Counted from the stretch's first letter, positions 13,455 through 22,379 are shown. The stretch: 25,294 nt of DNA from Paenibacillus sp. FSL H7-0331 (GCF_001956045.1 NZ_MRTH01000062.1:1-25294); one strand, 5' to 3'. The notes: generated from the letters alone by a model not told the origin. Program-made: numbers and translations.

Positions 13455-15758
13455 ATGATTGAAATAGCCGGAAGCGATATTCAAGAACTGAATGATAGTG
13501 ACTTAAGAGCTCTTATTGGTCTTCTTTGCGAAGCAGACCTTCATGCCATTGGTCTGTCATCTGCAGGTGTTACATGGGGAGGAGATCAAAACGCCCAAGA
13601 TGGGGGGATTGACGTTCGTGTTGAACTTACCACTTCTTTACCTAAAGACAGCTTTATTCCTAGACCTAAAACAGGGTTCCAAGTAAAAAGATCAGATATG
13701 CCGAGAGCGGCTATCATCAACGAAATGCGGCCGAAAGGTGAACTCAGACCGGCTATTAAAGAATTGGTTGAATCTAGTGGATCCTATATCATTATAAGTA
13801 GTCAGGGATCCTGTGCCGACTCGGCTCTGGCAGATCGAAGAAATGCGATGAGGGACGCATTGAATGATTGTTTTGATATTTCAGATTTCAAGATCGATTT
13901 CTATGATCGTGAACGAATTGCGGGATGGGTCCGAAGTCATCCATCCCTTACTCTTTGGGTAAGGGAAAAGCTGGGACGACCAGTTCAAGGATGGCGAGCA
14001 TATGGAAATTGGGCAAACTCTCCAGGAGGAATCGCAGAAGTATATCTCCTGGATGGACAAGTTCGTCTTTATCATGATAAAAGTGTTCGTTCGGAGGGAG
14101 TTTCTGCAATAGACGGTATAATTGAACTTCGAAAAATGCTCCAGAGTCCAGCATCTTCAGTTCGATTAGTAGGACTTTCAGGTGTAGGAAAAACGAGATT
14201 GCTCCAAGCCTTGTTCGATGATCGTATAGGTGAAGGAGCTTTGAATAAATATCAAGTGTTTTATTCAGATGTTAGTGATAGTCCAACCCCAGACCCACGT
14301 CATTTTGCTGAACGTTTAGTTTCTCTTCGAAAACCAGTGATACTAGCTATCGATAATTGTCCCCCTGAGTTGCACAGACGTTTAACATCGGTATGCTCGG
14401 CATCGGGTAGCTTTGTTAGTCTCATAACAGTTGAATACGATGTTCGTGAAGATCAACCTGAAGAAACCCGCGTTTTTCGTTTAGAACCCAACTCAAATGA
14501 TTTGATCGAGAAAGTTATTCAGATAAGATTTAAACATATCAGTGAAGTCGATGCACATACTATTGCAGAATTTTCCGGAGGAAATGCGCGTGTAGCTATT
14601 GCTTTAGGCAATACCCTGCAACGGGGTGAAACTCTAGCTAGATTACGAGATGATGAGCTTTTTAATCGTTTATTTCAACAAAGAAATATACAAAACAGCA
14701 CTTTACTGAGGACAGCGGAAGTTTGTTCTCTTGTTTACTCCTTTAGTATTCAAACTAGCGAAGGGGATAACATAGAGCTTGGGCTTCTTGAAGCGTTAAT
14801 TGGATTGAGTATCCCTGAAATTTATGAGTGTGCAAGAGAACTACAGCGTCGGGAACTTGTACAACAAAGAGGGGGCTGGAGAGCTGTATTGCCTCATGCA
14901 CTGGCAAACAGGCTTGCACAAAGGGCACTCGAAAATTTCCCGCAGGACACAATATGTAAAATGTTTGAAAATAATGCGCCAGAGAGAATGTTGAAATCTT
15001 TCTCAAGACGATTGGGATATTTGCATGAAAGTCAGGAGGCAGTTGAGATTTCAACTAGATGGCTTTCGAAAAATGGTTTATTAGAGAATATTATCAACCT
15101 AAATGAACTTGGTATTAGTCTTTTGAATAACATTGCTCCATTAAACCCAGAATTAATACTCATTTCAATTGAAAATGCATCAAGGCAAGATGATTCTCAA
15201 CTTTTTTTGACTCGTGAAAATGCTCATTATATTGAGTTTACAAGGCTTCTTCGCTCGCTGGCATATGACAAAAACTTGTTTGATCGGTCCGTCGAGTTGC
15301 TTTGTCACTTTGCACTGTCAGAAAGTTTGGAGGAAAGTAACAATTCAATAAGAGAATTACTTAAATCATTATTCTTCATTTATTTATCAGGAACATACGC
15401 CACACCCCAGCAAAGGCTTAAGATTATCGAGGAATTGGTGGAGTCAAACATTGAGGATCATATTCACCTAGGTATGTCTTTATTAGAGGCTGCATTAGAA
15501 ACTTGGCATTTCAGTTCTTTTGATGGTTTTGAATTCGGTGCCCGATCAAGAGATCATGGTTATTCACCCCAAAATCAGGAAGATTTTCATCAATGGTATC
15601 ATTTATTTGTAGAATATACTGTAAACCTGGCTGTATCTGATTATCAAGCGAATTCAAAAGCAAGAATAATTCTGGCTGAGAAATTTAGAGGGCTATGGAT
15701 AAAAGCAGGCATGTTAACTACTGAAGAAATTCAAAATAATCCAACAAATCTAATTTGA
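13455..15758 (+). CDS. PD-(D/E)xK nuclease-STAND NTPase protein, candidate anti-phage defence
   Basis: The product has 767 aa from ATG 13455, 9 nt after GAAAGG; an in-frame TTG at 13446 abuts that site. Residues about 25-80 look like a PD-(D/E)xK restriction-type nuclease: E28, then QDGGIDVRVE with D53, then GFQVKRS with Q76-x-K78. Residues about 235-400 are a P-loop NTPase: Walker A GLSGVGKT (240-247), Walker B VILAIDN (295-301, D300), and SLITVEYDVRED near 322-333 in a sensor-like position. A helical region follows. This layout resembles AVAST/Avs-type STAND proteins, which recognise phage proteins and then cut DNA. The C-terminus (AEKFRGLWIKAGML..., stop soon after) seems short for such proteins, so the sensor region may be truncated. 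It has no visible partner gene. Confidence 0.75.
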   Translation: MIEIAGSDIQELNDSDLRALIGLLCEADLHAIGLSSAGVTWGGDQNAQDGGIDVRVELTTSLPKDSFIPRPKTGFQVKRSDMPRAAIINEMRPKGELRPAIKELVESSGSYIIISSQGSCADSALADRRNAMRDALNDCFDISDFKIDFYDRERIAGWVRSHPSLTLWVREKLGRPVQGWRAYGNWANSPGGIAEVYLLDGQVRLYHDKSVRSEGVSAIDGIIELRKMLQSPASSVRLVGLSGVGKTRLLQALFDDRIGEGALNKYQVFYSDVSDSPTPDPRHFAERLVSLRKPVILAIDNCPPELHRRLTSVCSASGSFVSLITVEYDVREDQPEETRVFRLEPNSNDLIEKVIQIRFKHISEVDAHTIAEFSGGNARVAIALGNTLQRGETLARLRDDELFNRLFQQRNIQNSTLLRTAEVCSLVYSFSIQTSEGDNIELGLLEALIGLSIPEIYECARELQRRELVQQRGGWRAVLPHALANRLAQRALENFPQDTICKMFENNAPERMLKSFSRRLGYLHESQEAVEISTRWLSKNGLLENIINLNELGISLLNNIAPLNPELILISIENASRQDDSQLFLTRENAHYIEFTRLLRSLAYDKNLFDRSVELLCHFALSESLEESNNSIRELLKSLFFIYLSGTYATPQQRLKIIEELVESNIEDHIHLGMSLLEAALETWHFSSFDGFEFGARSRDHGYSPQNQEDFHQWYHLFVEYTVNLAVSDYQANSKARIILAEKFRGLWIKAGMLTTEEIQNNPTNLI

Positions 15759-15963
15759 TGTGGGAAATACAATGTAGGAACATTTGTGTCGTTAGACAAA
15801 ACTGCAAGAGAAGAAGATAACAAGGCATTTGGTTGATTTACTAACATATGTACAAAATACGAGTTTTGTGAATATGTATGAAGAAAATCTTCTATTTAAA
15901 CCCTGACCAACTTTTTTGTAACCAAGCGTCCGCTGAACGAAAAAAGATCTGCCGTTGGTTTTA

Positions 15964-16605
15964 TTATGTTTTCAAAGGATATACGAGTTGTATATCCTTC
16001 TCTACAATTAGTCCTTCATACAATGCATGATTATGGTCTGCACCTACAATTGATAAGATTCGTGTTCCTGAATGCTTCTTAATAGCATTTTTTATTCGCT
16101 GAATCATTATCAGGTGTCTACATACCCACCTAAATAAATGTGCTTGTGGGTTAACTCGTTCTAACCATTCATACTTCTGTTTCGTAATAGTGTCGTATTC
16201 TAATGAATTGAACGGAATAACAGTTGAATCCCATGTGCAAAGCTGTCTCTGAAACCACTGGTCTAACTCAACACTCAATTTTTGCCTTTGCTGCCCGTAA
16301 TAACTATTAAAAGGGTCAAAATCCATCCAAACATCAGGTTCAACCCAATCAATTGGTACAAATTCATATTTCTTTTCTTCACATAAAGGAAAGATTAAAT
16401 CCCAATATTCACTCGCAGGTTCTCCCCAATATCCTCGATAAGTGTTGTCTTTTTTGTATTGTTCCCAACTGTTAGGAAGTACCTCACCACAAATAACATC
16501 TGGATTGAATTCTAAAATTAACTCCTTTATGAACTCCAAAGATAAATTATACTTTTTCCTAAGTTCATTATCATGAACCACCCCTAAGATTCCTACAGTC
16601 GTCAT
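15964..16605 (-). CDS. TraB/TIKI (EreA-like) superfamily protein
   Basis: The product has 213 aa. ATG 16605 was chosen because GGGAGG lies 7 nt upstream; it overlaps the stop of the regulator gene as ATGA, so translation is coupled. The N-terminus TVGILGVVHDNELRKKY carries G-x-x-H, and PDVICGEVLPNSW supplies the conserved glutamate. Near the C-terminus GTRILSIVGADHNHALYEGL gives the second conserved histidine region. This order (GxxH, GE, hhGxxHxxxh) is that of the TIKI/TraB/ChaN/erythromycin-esterase group, which includes metal-dependent hydrolases and peptidases. There is no signal peptide, so it is likely cytosolic. The substrate is unknown; the coupled ArsR-type regulator suggests that it responds to a ligand or stress. 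Confidence 0.6.
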   Translation of the reverse strand: MTTVGILGVVHDNELRKKYNLSLEFIKELILEFNPDVICGEVLPNSWEQYKKDNTYRGYWGEPASEYWDLIFPLCEEKKYEFVPIDWVEPDVWMDFDPFNSYYGQQRQKLSVELDQWFQRQLCTWDSTVIPFNSLEYDTITKQKYEWLERVNPQAHLFRWVCRHLIMIQRIKNAIKKHSGTRILSIVGADHNHALYEGLIVEKDIQLVYPLKT

Positions 16606-17207
16606 GACAGAACCTCCCACCTTGCCCACATCTCTTGTGGGTTTAATACGTATATTTGGTTTTCCCTAAACATGAATTGGTGCATAATAAATTCCCTTCG
16701 AATCGTTGCAAAATCTTCATGGAAATTCTTAATAAAATCATTGATTTCTTTCTCGTTATACTCCCGTCCCTTTTCCAACTTTGACACTAGATGTTCCAAT
16801 ACCATAAGCTTCTTCTTAAGTTGAACTGGCAAACTTTTTAATTCCCCTTTGGTTGTGAAGAAGTTTTTAATGATGGATTCCTTCATTCTTTTATGTTCAT
16901 CTTCCAAGGTGTCCGTACCTCCTTTGGAATTAGTCTTTCTGTAAATCAGATTTTCTGTAGCGAGGGCGCTATTCTTGATAAAGTAATGATTTAATGAGAA
17001 ATAGATCGTATTTTTATCCCTTCGCTCGTTAATCAGACTAGCTTCTCTCAGTTTCGAAGCATGATGAGTTATTGTTGCAGGTGTAACATATAGCTTTTCC
17101 GCCAAAACTTGACCATTTAGTTCTCCGTCAGCAAGTAGTATTAAAATCTTTATTCTTGTAGGGTCTGCAAGAGCCTTATGATAATTTACCACCTTATCCA
17201 ACTGCAT
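16602..17207 (-). CDS. ArsR-family regulator with C-terminal DUF2087
   Basis: The product has 201 aa. ATG 17207 lies 9 nt after GGGGGAGG; the TTG further upstream is too close to that site. Residues about 8-75 are an ArsR winged helix: HKALADPTRIKILILLADGE, then the recognition region VTPATITHHASKLREASLIN and wing ERRDKNTIYFSLN. Residues about 120-200 match DUF2087: GELKSLPVQLKKKLMVLEHL, YNEKEINDFIKNFHEDFATI, RREFIMHQFMFRE. There is no ArsR-type cysteine metal site, so it is not an obvious metal sensor. A perfect 13-bp palindrome covers its own promoter, consistent with autorepression. It is the first gene of a two-gene operon with the TIKI-like protein. Confidence 0.85.
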   Translation of the reverse strand: MQLDKVVNYHKALADPTRIKILILLADGELNGQVLAEKLYVTPATITHHASKLREASLINERRDKNTIYFSLNHYFIKNSALATENLIYRKTNSKGGTDTLEDEHKRMKESIIKNFFTTKGELKSLPVQLKKKLMVLEHLVSKLEKGREYNEKEINDFIKNFHEDFATIRREFIMHQFMFRENQIYVLNPQEMWARWEVLS

Positions 17208-17237
17208 TAGTGACAACCTCCCCCTTGTAATTTAACA

Positions 17238-17271
17238 AACATCTAATTTATTAATCATTAAATTAGATGTT
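17238..17271 (-). promoter_or_regulatory. Operator palindrome of the ArsR/DUF2087 operon
   Basis: AACATCTAATTTA (17238-17250) and TAAATTAGATGTT (17259-17271) form a perfect 13-bp inverted repeat with an 8-nt centre. Its promoter-proximal arm overlaps the -10 box, the expected position for an ArsR-family repressor. Confidence 0.75.
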
Positions 17272-17295
17272 ATCTGAACAGCAATAATCTGTCAA
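17267..17295 (-). promoter_or_regulatory. Sigma-A promoter of the ArsR/DUF2087 operon
   Basis: On the minus strand a consensus -35 TTGACA (17295-17290) and -10 TAACAT (17272-17267) are 17 bp apart, about 60 nt upstream of the regulator start. Confidence 0.75.
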
Positions 17296-17376
17296 CTTCC
17301 TTTAATAGCTTACTACTATTTCAGAAGACATTGTACGTCTAGTCTGGCTCTGTCGAAACCGTTTTTTTAGAAAACC

Positions 17377-17408
17377 AAGAGCCCAAGCGTTATCACGCCT
17401 GAGCTCTT
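17377..17408 (-). terminator. Terminator-like hairpin after the two-component genes
   Basis: AAGAGCCCAAGCG (17377-17389) pairs with CGCCTGAGCTCTT (17396-17408) except at two positions. On the minus strand GGTTTTC follows, a weak U-tract. It lies downstream of the response regulator and of the unknown ORF next to it. Confidence 0.5.
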
Positions 17409-17417
17409 ATTAGTTCA

Positions 17418-17690
17418 TCACACTACCAACAATTGCAGGGGATCTTCATAGAGAAAAAATTGCGCATTTCGTTGTCGTTGACTGGGCTCCTGCAGGCTGC
17501 TCTTCGAATGCGGAAAAGACAGCGGACTGAAATTGTGCGCCCCCCGCCATATCGCACCGTTGTCGTCGGATAAGTAAAAGTAGACGAAGTCCCTTGAATC
17601 GAACTTACTCCAATTCGTCTTGCTCTCTCCGAGCATTCGGTGCAGCGCCGTCGGGATATCCAAGCAGTCCCATTCGACCGCAGTCGACGG
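17418..17690 (-). other. Unrecognised coding remnant behind the response regulator
   Basis: The frame opens right after a TAG near 17690. It reads STAVEWDCLDIPTALHRM, KTNWSKFDSRDFVYFYLSD, GAIWRGAHNFSPLSF and ends DPLQLLVV-stop. TTG 17663 is the only start-like codon and lacks a ribosome binding site. The composition looks coding and the GC content fits the neighbouring operon, so it may be the 3' piece of a deleted gene. I do not recognise the family. Confidence 0.3.
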
Positions 17691-18734
17691 CTAGTTCCGC
17701 ATTTTTCTCCTGTACTCTGTTGGAGTAAAGCCGGTGTGCTTTTTGAACATTTTCGAGAAATGCGCATAATCGGGAAATCCGACTGCCTCACCGATTTCAT
17801 ATACCTTGGTGGACGTCTCCGATATTTGCTGCATGGCTTTGCCCATCCGCAGCCGGGTTAAATAATGGCTGAACGGGATGCGCAGCTCCGACTTGAAGAC
17901 ATGGCTGAAGTTGGCGGACGACATCTCAAAATGGTCGGCGACCTTCGTCAGCGACATCTCCGGATCCCCATAGTGCGCGTCCAGATAATCGATCGCCGCT
18001 TGCGCCAGCTTTCCGTAGCCCCAGTTCCGAAAACTGCGAATCAGCTCTTTCATGCCGAGCATTAGCTCCCGGAATGACTCGAAATGAGCGTGGCCTCCCT
18101 TTGGCATGCCATTCTCGAATGAGAATCTCGGGCCTCCTTTGATGCGCAACTCCCCTTCCATAAGCGCGATATAGCCGGCCAGCTTTCTTTCGATGGCAGC
18201 CGGCGGCCCGCCCGCGTCCCATTCCAAGCGCAGCGCCTCGAGCTCGTTGTCGACGGCCGCTTCGCGCAGGTTCCACAAATCGTCGGCCAGTTGCTCGGCC
18301 CGCGCCTTGAACGACCATAGCTGCTCCTTGCTGTCGTGCACGATAATCGTCTTCTCCATTTGCAACTTGTCCCGCAGTCGATCAAGCGCTTTCGTCAAAC
18401 TGTCCGCATGGACGGGCTTCAGCAGAAAATCAGCCGCACCGGCTCTCAAGGCTTGCTGGGCGTACTCGAACTCCCCGTAGCCCGATACGACGAATACGGC
18501 GGCAGTGATTCCTTCCCGCCGCAAGCTTTCCATTAAGGCCAATCCGTCCATGACTGGCATGCGAATATCCGTGATGATCAGATCCGGCGCGTACCTTCGG
18601 GCAAACGCCAGCGCTTCTTCCCCGTCCTCGGCTTCGCCGATGACGTGAAAATCTTTCGTTTCCGACTCGATAAGCGCGCGAAGCCCAATGCGCACGACCG
18701 GTTCGTCTTCAACGATCAGGATGCTGAACATCAT
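17691..18734 (-). CDS. YesN-type response regulator with AraC output domain
   Basis: The start is ATG 18734 or ATG 18731, both just after GGGAGGGG; from the second the product has 346 aa. The receiver domain (1-120) has acidic residues E8-D9-E10, phospho-acceptor D55 in LIITDIRMPVMDG and K105 in DFLLKPVHAD. A middle region of about 110 residues leads to an AraC double helix-turn-helix at about 240-344: YLDAHYGDPEMSLTKVADHF, SSANFSHVFKSELRIPFSHY and the signature VGFPDYAHFSKMFKKHTGFT then PTEYRRK. When phosphorylated it should activate the adjacent sugar importer. The start overlaps the end of the sensor kinase gene by about 25 nt, so the pair is co-translated. Confidence 0.93.
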   Translation of the reverse strand: MMFSILIVEDEPVVRIGLRALIESETKDFHVIGEAEDGEEALAFARRYAPDLIITDIRMPVMDGLALMESLRREGITAAVFVVSGYGEFEYAQQALRAGAADFLLKPVHADSLTKALDRLRDKLQMEKTIIVHDSKEQLWSFKARAEQLADDLWNLREAAVDNELEALRLEWDAGGPPAAIERKLAGYIALMEGELRIKGGPRFSFENGMPKGGHAHFESFRELMLGMKELIRSFRNWGYGKLAQAAIDYLDAHYGDPEMSLTKVADHFEMSSANFSHVFKSELRIPFSHYLTRLRMGKAMQQISETSTKVYEIGEAVGFPDYAHFSKMFKKHTGFTPTEYRRKMRN

Positions 18735-20511
18735 GCTTCCCCTCCCGATAAGGCAATTTGATTTCCACGATCGTTCCCCCTGTACCTGATACGACAATCC
18801 TCAGACCGTAAGGCTCACCGAATTCTAACCGAAGGCGGCTGTGCACGTTCCACAATCCGATTCCCCCGAACGTCGCATTGCCCTGGAGCATCTCTTCCTC
18901 GGTCACTGCGGCGAAGGCATCATTATAAGCATCCAGCTGCTCCGGCAGCATGCCGCTTCCCTTGTCGATGACATGCAGCACGACACCAGCTTCGTCGAAC
19001 CACGCCAGCAATCCGATGTAGGAAGGTTTAATGCCATGGCCCTCGTACCCGTGAATGAAAGCATTCTCGACGATCGGCTGCACCGTAAACCGCATCGTGG
19101 CGATATCGCCAAGCCGCTCCACATCGAGATCCGCATCCAGCAGCAGCTCCTGGTACCTTTCCTTCTGAATGTACATGTAGTTAAATACATGCTTGATCTC
19201 TTCTGACAGCGGCACGGCTTGATCGGGATTGTCGATGCTGTAGCGGAACAAATCCGACAACCAGACGGTCATTTGGCTGATCGGCTTCACTTTCGCGATA
19301 ATTGCATAAGCGTTAATGACGCCTAACGTGTTGTAAAGAAAATGCGGGTTAATTCTGGCCTGCAGCGCCTGAAGCTTGGACTCCCGCTGCCGGATTGCCA
19401 TCTCCTTCTCCTTCATATGCGCCACACGATTCACTTCGATAAGCCGATCGATATCCTCCAGCATCCGGTTGAATCCTTTGTTCAAGCTGCCGATTTCATC
19501 GTCCCGCGCAGGCGCGCGTACATGTAGGTCGCCGAGCTCGGCTTTCTTCATGAGCTTTAACAGATGCGACAAAGAGCGGGTAACGGAAAGCGAGAAGCTG
19601 AATATCGTCAGAAAAGCGAGTACGATCAAAATCAGGACAAGCCCAAGCGTCAAATTGCGAAAATAAATCAGATCGCCGGTCAGCTCCTTCAGCGGTACTT
19701 CCGAGACGATCGTCAAGCCCGTTTTGGCCGACTGGTTGTAAACTACGATATGCTTGCTCTGCCCCGTACCGTATGTGAAATACGGCTTGTTAACGCCCTT
19801 GATTCCCTGTAAATACGAGTCAGGCAGCCGTTCGCCCCATTTGGCCGAATCCGGGTGATACAGATATCGCTCATCGCTGTTGACAATAGAAATGGTACCG
19901 CTTTCGCCAAGCTTCGCATTTTGAATGATATCCGTTATCCGGTTCAAGCTCAGGTCGATAATCAGGTAGCCGGCAGTCAAATAGGTTTCGTTATCGATGA
20001 TTTTGCGGGTTACCGTGATGACGGGCGTGCCGTTCGTCATGATGATGCCGAGAATGCGATAGTTGTCTTCGCCTTTCTTGTCAATAGCCGCTGTGTACAG
20101 CTTCACCCGGTCCGCAAATGCGATGTTGCTAAAGTAAGGACCTTTCAGCGAAATAACGGAAAGCCCGTAGATGTCGTTCCGGTTGTACACCGCGCCGGGG
20201 ATAATTTCTGATTCGATCCGGTAGCTCATTGTGAAATAGGCGTATTGATCGCTAGGATCTACCTTGACGAATTGCTGGATAACTGAGTGGTTCAGAAGAG
20301 GAAGTGTCGCTTTCTTGAAATCGGTCAAATACGCGTCGAGATTATAATTGATTTGCTGCATCAATTGCTCGCTGTTGCGAACGGCGTTCTCTTCGATCGT
20401 CTTCATGGAACGGTCATACCAGAGTAAACCAAGCGCAAGAAACGGCACACAAAAATAGCCAAAAAAAATGAACAGTAGCTTGCCTCTGATAGTTGGCGTT
20501 TTGATCCGCAT
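18709..20511 (-). CDS. YesM-type sensor histidine kinase
   Basis: The product has 600 aa; ATG 20511 follows GGGGG. The first membrane segment is at about 12-31, an extracellular Cache-like sensor at about 32-280, and the second membrane segment at about 287-310. HAMP is at about 311-362, with DDEIGSLNKGFNRM. The His_kinase domain has the phospho-acceptor H390 in ARINPHFLYNTLGVI. The GHKL ATPase has its N-box at N483 (IVENAFIHGYEGHG), its G1 box at D516 (VIDKGSGM) and GGIGLWNVHSRL at 549-560. It should sense an extracellular carbohydrate, or the loaded binding protein, and phosphorylate the partner regulator. It lies 80 nt downstream of the second permease, part of the same minus-strand cluster. 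Confidence 0.93.
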   Translation of the reverse strand: MRIKTPTIRGKLLFIFFGYFCVPFLALGLLWYDRSMKTIEENAVRNSEQLMQQINYNLDAYLTDFKKATLPLLNHSVIQQFVKVDPSDQYAYFTMSYRIESEIIPGAVYNRNDIYGLSVISLKGPYFSNIAFADRVKLYTAAIDKKGEDNYRILGIIMTNGTPVITVTRKIIDNETYLTAGYLIIDLSLNRITDIIQNAKLGESGTISIVNSDERYLYHPDSAKWGERLPDSYLQGIKGVNKPYFTYGTGQSKHIVVYNQSAKTGLTIVSEVPLKELTGDLIYFRNLTLGLVLILIVLAFLTIFSFSLSVTRSLSHLLKLMKKAELGDLHVRAPARDDEIGSLNKGFNRMLEDIDRLIEVNRVAHMKEKEMAIRQRESKLQALQARINPHFLYNTLGVINAYAIIAKVKPISQMTVWLSDLFRYSIDNPDQAVPLSEEIKHVFNYMYIQKERYQELLLDADLDVERLGDIATMRFTVQPIVENAFIHGYEGHGIKPSYIGLLAWFDEAGVVLHVIDKGSGMLPEQLDAYNDAFAAVTEEEMLQGNATFGGIGLWNVHSRLRLEFGEPYGLRIVVSGTGGTIVEIKLPYREGKHDVQHPDR

Positions 20512-20591
20512 GCCGAACCCCCTTATCTGTCCCCACCTTTATCCGTCCCGTTAATCTTACCTTATATATCGCAGCGTGGAAAACCGTTAAC

Positions 20592-21461
20592 TTATTCCTT
20601 CAGCGAGCCCAGCATGGCGCCTTTGACAAAATGCTTCTGCAGCACCGGATACACGATCAAAATTGGCACCGTCGCAACGAGCACTATACCCGCTTTCATC
20701 ATTTCGGGAGTGAACTGCGTGCTGAGCTGAAAATCGCCCATTCCCGTATTCGCTCCGTTCTCGACGATGAGATTGCGGAGCAGCACCTGCATCGGATACA
20801 AGTCCTTCGACCGGATGTAAATCGTGGCCGCGAAGTACGAATTCCATTGGTTAACCGCCTGAAATAAGGCGATCGTCGACAGTACCGGCAATGACAGCGG
20901 CATGACGATTCTCGCATAAATGCCGAACTCGCCGCTGCCGTCGATTTTGGCGGATTCAAGCAGCTCGCCGGGAATGCCCTCAAAGAACGTCTTGACGATC
21001 AAGACGTAAAAAGCGCTCATCGCCCCAGGAATCATTAGCGACCAGAGCGAATTGACCATCCCCAGTTCCTTCACCAGCAAATAGCTAGGAATAAGCGGCA
21101 CCGGGAAAACAAATGTGATGACGATCAGCTTCAAAATCAATTTTCTCGCCGGCATGCCCGCTCTCGTGAGCGTATAAGCAAAGAGCGAACACAGCAGAAG
21201 CGTAATCAGCGTACCGCCAACCGTGATGATGACGCTTACCGTCAAAGCGCGCCAAATCGTATCCAGGCGGAAAATCGATTCGTACACGTCGAACTGCATG
21301 CCTCTAGGCCATAAGCCGACCAGCTTCGCGTTCGCATACTCAGGTAAGCTGAGCGAAACCGCGAGCAAATGAATGAGCGGCGCCGTCATGGTGAAGCTGA
21401 TTGCCGTCAAAAAAATACCGTTCAAATAAGGAAACCAGCCTTTGGAACGGGCTTTATTCAT
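20592..21461 (-). CDS. lplC: Carbohydrate ABC transporter permease, LplC/YtcP-like
   Basis: The product has 289 aa. ATG 21461 follows AAAGGGTGAT. It has six predicted membrane segments, starting at about 15-37 (GIFLTAISFTMTAPLIHLLA). The cytoplasmic EAA loop that docks on the ATPase reads ESAKIDGSGEFGIYARIVMP, with the core 'A-x-D-G-A/S' and downstream 'I-x-x-P' intact. It ends KGAMLGSLKE, typical of this CUT1 subfamily. It forms the channel together with the LplB-like protein, whose gene ends 18 nt upstream. No ATPase gene is present; such importers usually use a shared MsmX-type ATPase encoded elsewhere. The sugar is unknown; relatives take up oligosaccharides from plant polymers. Confidence 0.9.
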   Translation of the reverse strand: MNKARSKGWFPYLNGIFLTAISFTMTAPLIHLLAVSLSLPEYANAKLVGLWPRGMQFDVYESIFRLDTIWRALTVSVIITVGGTLITLLLCSLFAYTLTRAGMPARKLILKLIVITFVFPVPLIPSYLLVKELGMVNSLWSLMIPGAMSAFYVLIVKTFFEGIPGELLESAKIDGSGEFGIYARIVMPLSLPVLSTIALFQAVNQWNSYFAATIYIRSKDLYPMQVLLRNLIVENGANTGMGDFQLSTQFTPEMMKAGIVLVATVPILIVYPVLQKHFVKGAMLGSLKE

Positions 21462-21479
21462 ATCCGATCACCCTTTCAC

Positions 21480-22379
21480 CTAGTAGATGCCTTCGCCTGT
21501 CGTTTTTTTGCTCAGCGAATTGACCATGACCAAAAGAACCAAGCTGACAACCGATTTGAAAATACCGACCGCCGTCGTGTAGCTGTACTGGCTCTCCAGA
21601 AGGCCCACCCGGTAAATATACGTATCGAACACCTCACCGACATCGCGGACAAGCGGATTCAGAAACATGAGCATTTGTTCAACGTTCGCATCGAGCATAT
21701 TACCGATCCGCAGCAGCAGAAGGACGATGATCGCGGGCATCAGCGAAGGAATCGTAATCGACCACATTTGCCGCAGCCGCCCGGCTCCGTCGACTTTTGC
21801 CGCCTCATACAGGCTCGGATTGATCCCCGCCAAGGCAGCTAAATAAATAATCGTCCCCCAGCCTACCTCCTTCCAGATGCTGATCGAGATCACCGTACCG
21901 AGAAACGTGCTCGAATCGCCGATGAAATCGATAGGTGCAATGCCAATCTTGCCGATCAACTGATTCATCCAGCCTCCGATATCCAGGAAATTGGTGAAAA
22001 TACCGCCGACGATAACCCACGATAGGAAATGCGGCAAATAAAGCAGCGTTTGCACCGGACGCTTGAGCCACATCGACTGCAGCTCGTTTAGCAGCAAGGC
22101 AAGCACTAGCGGAGCCGGGAACCCGAACAGGATCGAATAAATGCCCAGCTTCAAGGAGTTCCGCAGGATCTGAAAGAAATCGTCATAACGGAACATCTCG
22201 ATAAAATGATCAAATCCGACCCATTTGCTGTGCAGAAGACCTTGAAACAGATTGTAATTTTGAAACGCGATTAAATTGCCTGCGAGCGGGATATATTTGA
22301 ACGTAAAAAAATAGAGTAGACCGGGCAGCGCCATCAGGATCAGTACCCAATGTGCTCTTTCAAGCGTACGTTTAGGCAA
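21480..22379 (-). CDS. lplB: Carbohydrate ABC transporter permease, LplB/YteP-like
   Basis: The product has 299 aa. The start is TTG 22379, with GAGGAGGAG 6 nt upstream; the nearby ATG is in another frame. It has six predicted membrane segments. The N-terminus HWVLILMALPGLLYFFTFKY, followed by IPLAGNLIAFQNYN, is typical of LplB/YteP proteins. The EAA loop reads EAAKVDGAGRLRQMWSITIP near residues 190-210. It pairs with the LplC-like permease to import a carbohydrate captured by the upstream lipoprotein. An inverted repeat between the lipoprotein gene and this gene probably lowers permease expression relative to the binding protein. Confidence 0.9.
   Translation of the reverse strand: MPKRTLERAHWVLILMALPGLLYFFTFKYIPLAGNLIAFQNYNLFQGLLHSKWVGFDHFIEMFRYDDFFQILRNSLKLGIYSILFGFPAPLVLALLLNELQSMWLKRPVQTLLYLPHFLSWVIVGGIFTNFLDIGGWMNQLIGKIGIAPIDFIGDSSTFLGTVISISIWKEVGWGTIIYLAALAGINPSLYEAAKVDGAGRLRQMWSITIPSLMPAIIVLLLLRIGNMLDANVEQMLMFLNPLVRDVGEVFDTYIYRVGLLESQYSYTTAVGIFKSVVSLVLLVMVNSLSKKTTGEGIY

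Noticed and set aside
9721..15758. The NTPase C-terminal fragment and the STAND protein as two halves of one split gene
   Set aside because: The C-terminal fragment and the end of the STAND protein do not look like the same family, and their order on the DNA is reversed for a simple split.
15759..15963. Hairpin-like AACCAA...TTGGTT (15919-15961) as a terminator between convergent genes
   Set aside because: Only 6 bp pair well and the T-run is inside the loop region; too weak to call.
17341..17362. GGCTCTGTCGAAACCG as an insertion sequence end
   Set aside because: It resembles some IS termini, but no partner inverted repeat or transposase is nearby.
17423..17800. 125-codon minus-strand frame crossing the end of the response regulator
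   Set aside because: It is the shadow frame of the AraC domain; the overlapping regulator frame has clear motifs.
18062..19206. Several long open frames opposite or beside the kinase and regulator genes
   Set aside because: High-GC antisense and offset frames of genes with full domain evidence; the compositions are arginine- and serine-rich artefacts.
21369..21842. 157-codon plus-strand frame across the permease genes
   Set aside because: Antisense to both permeases, with no ribosome binding site and a histidine/arginine-rich artefact composition.
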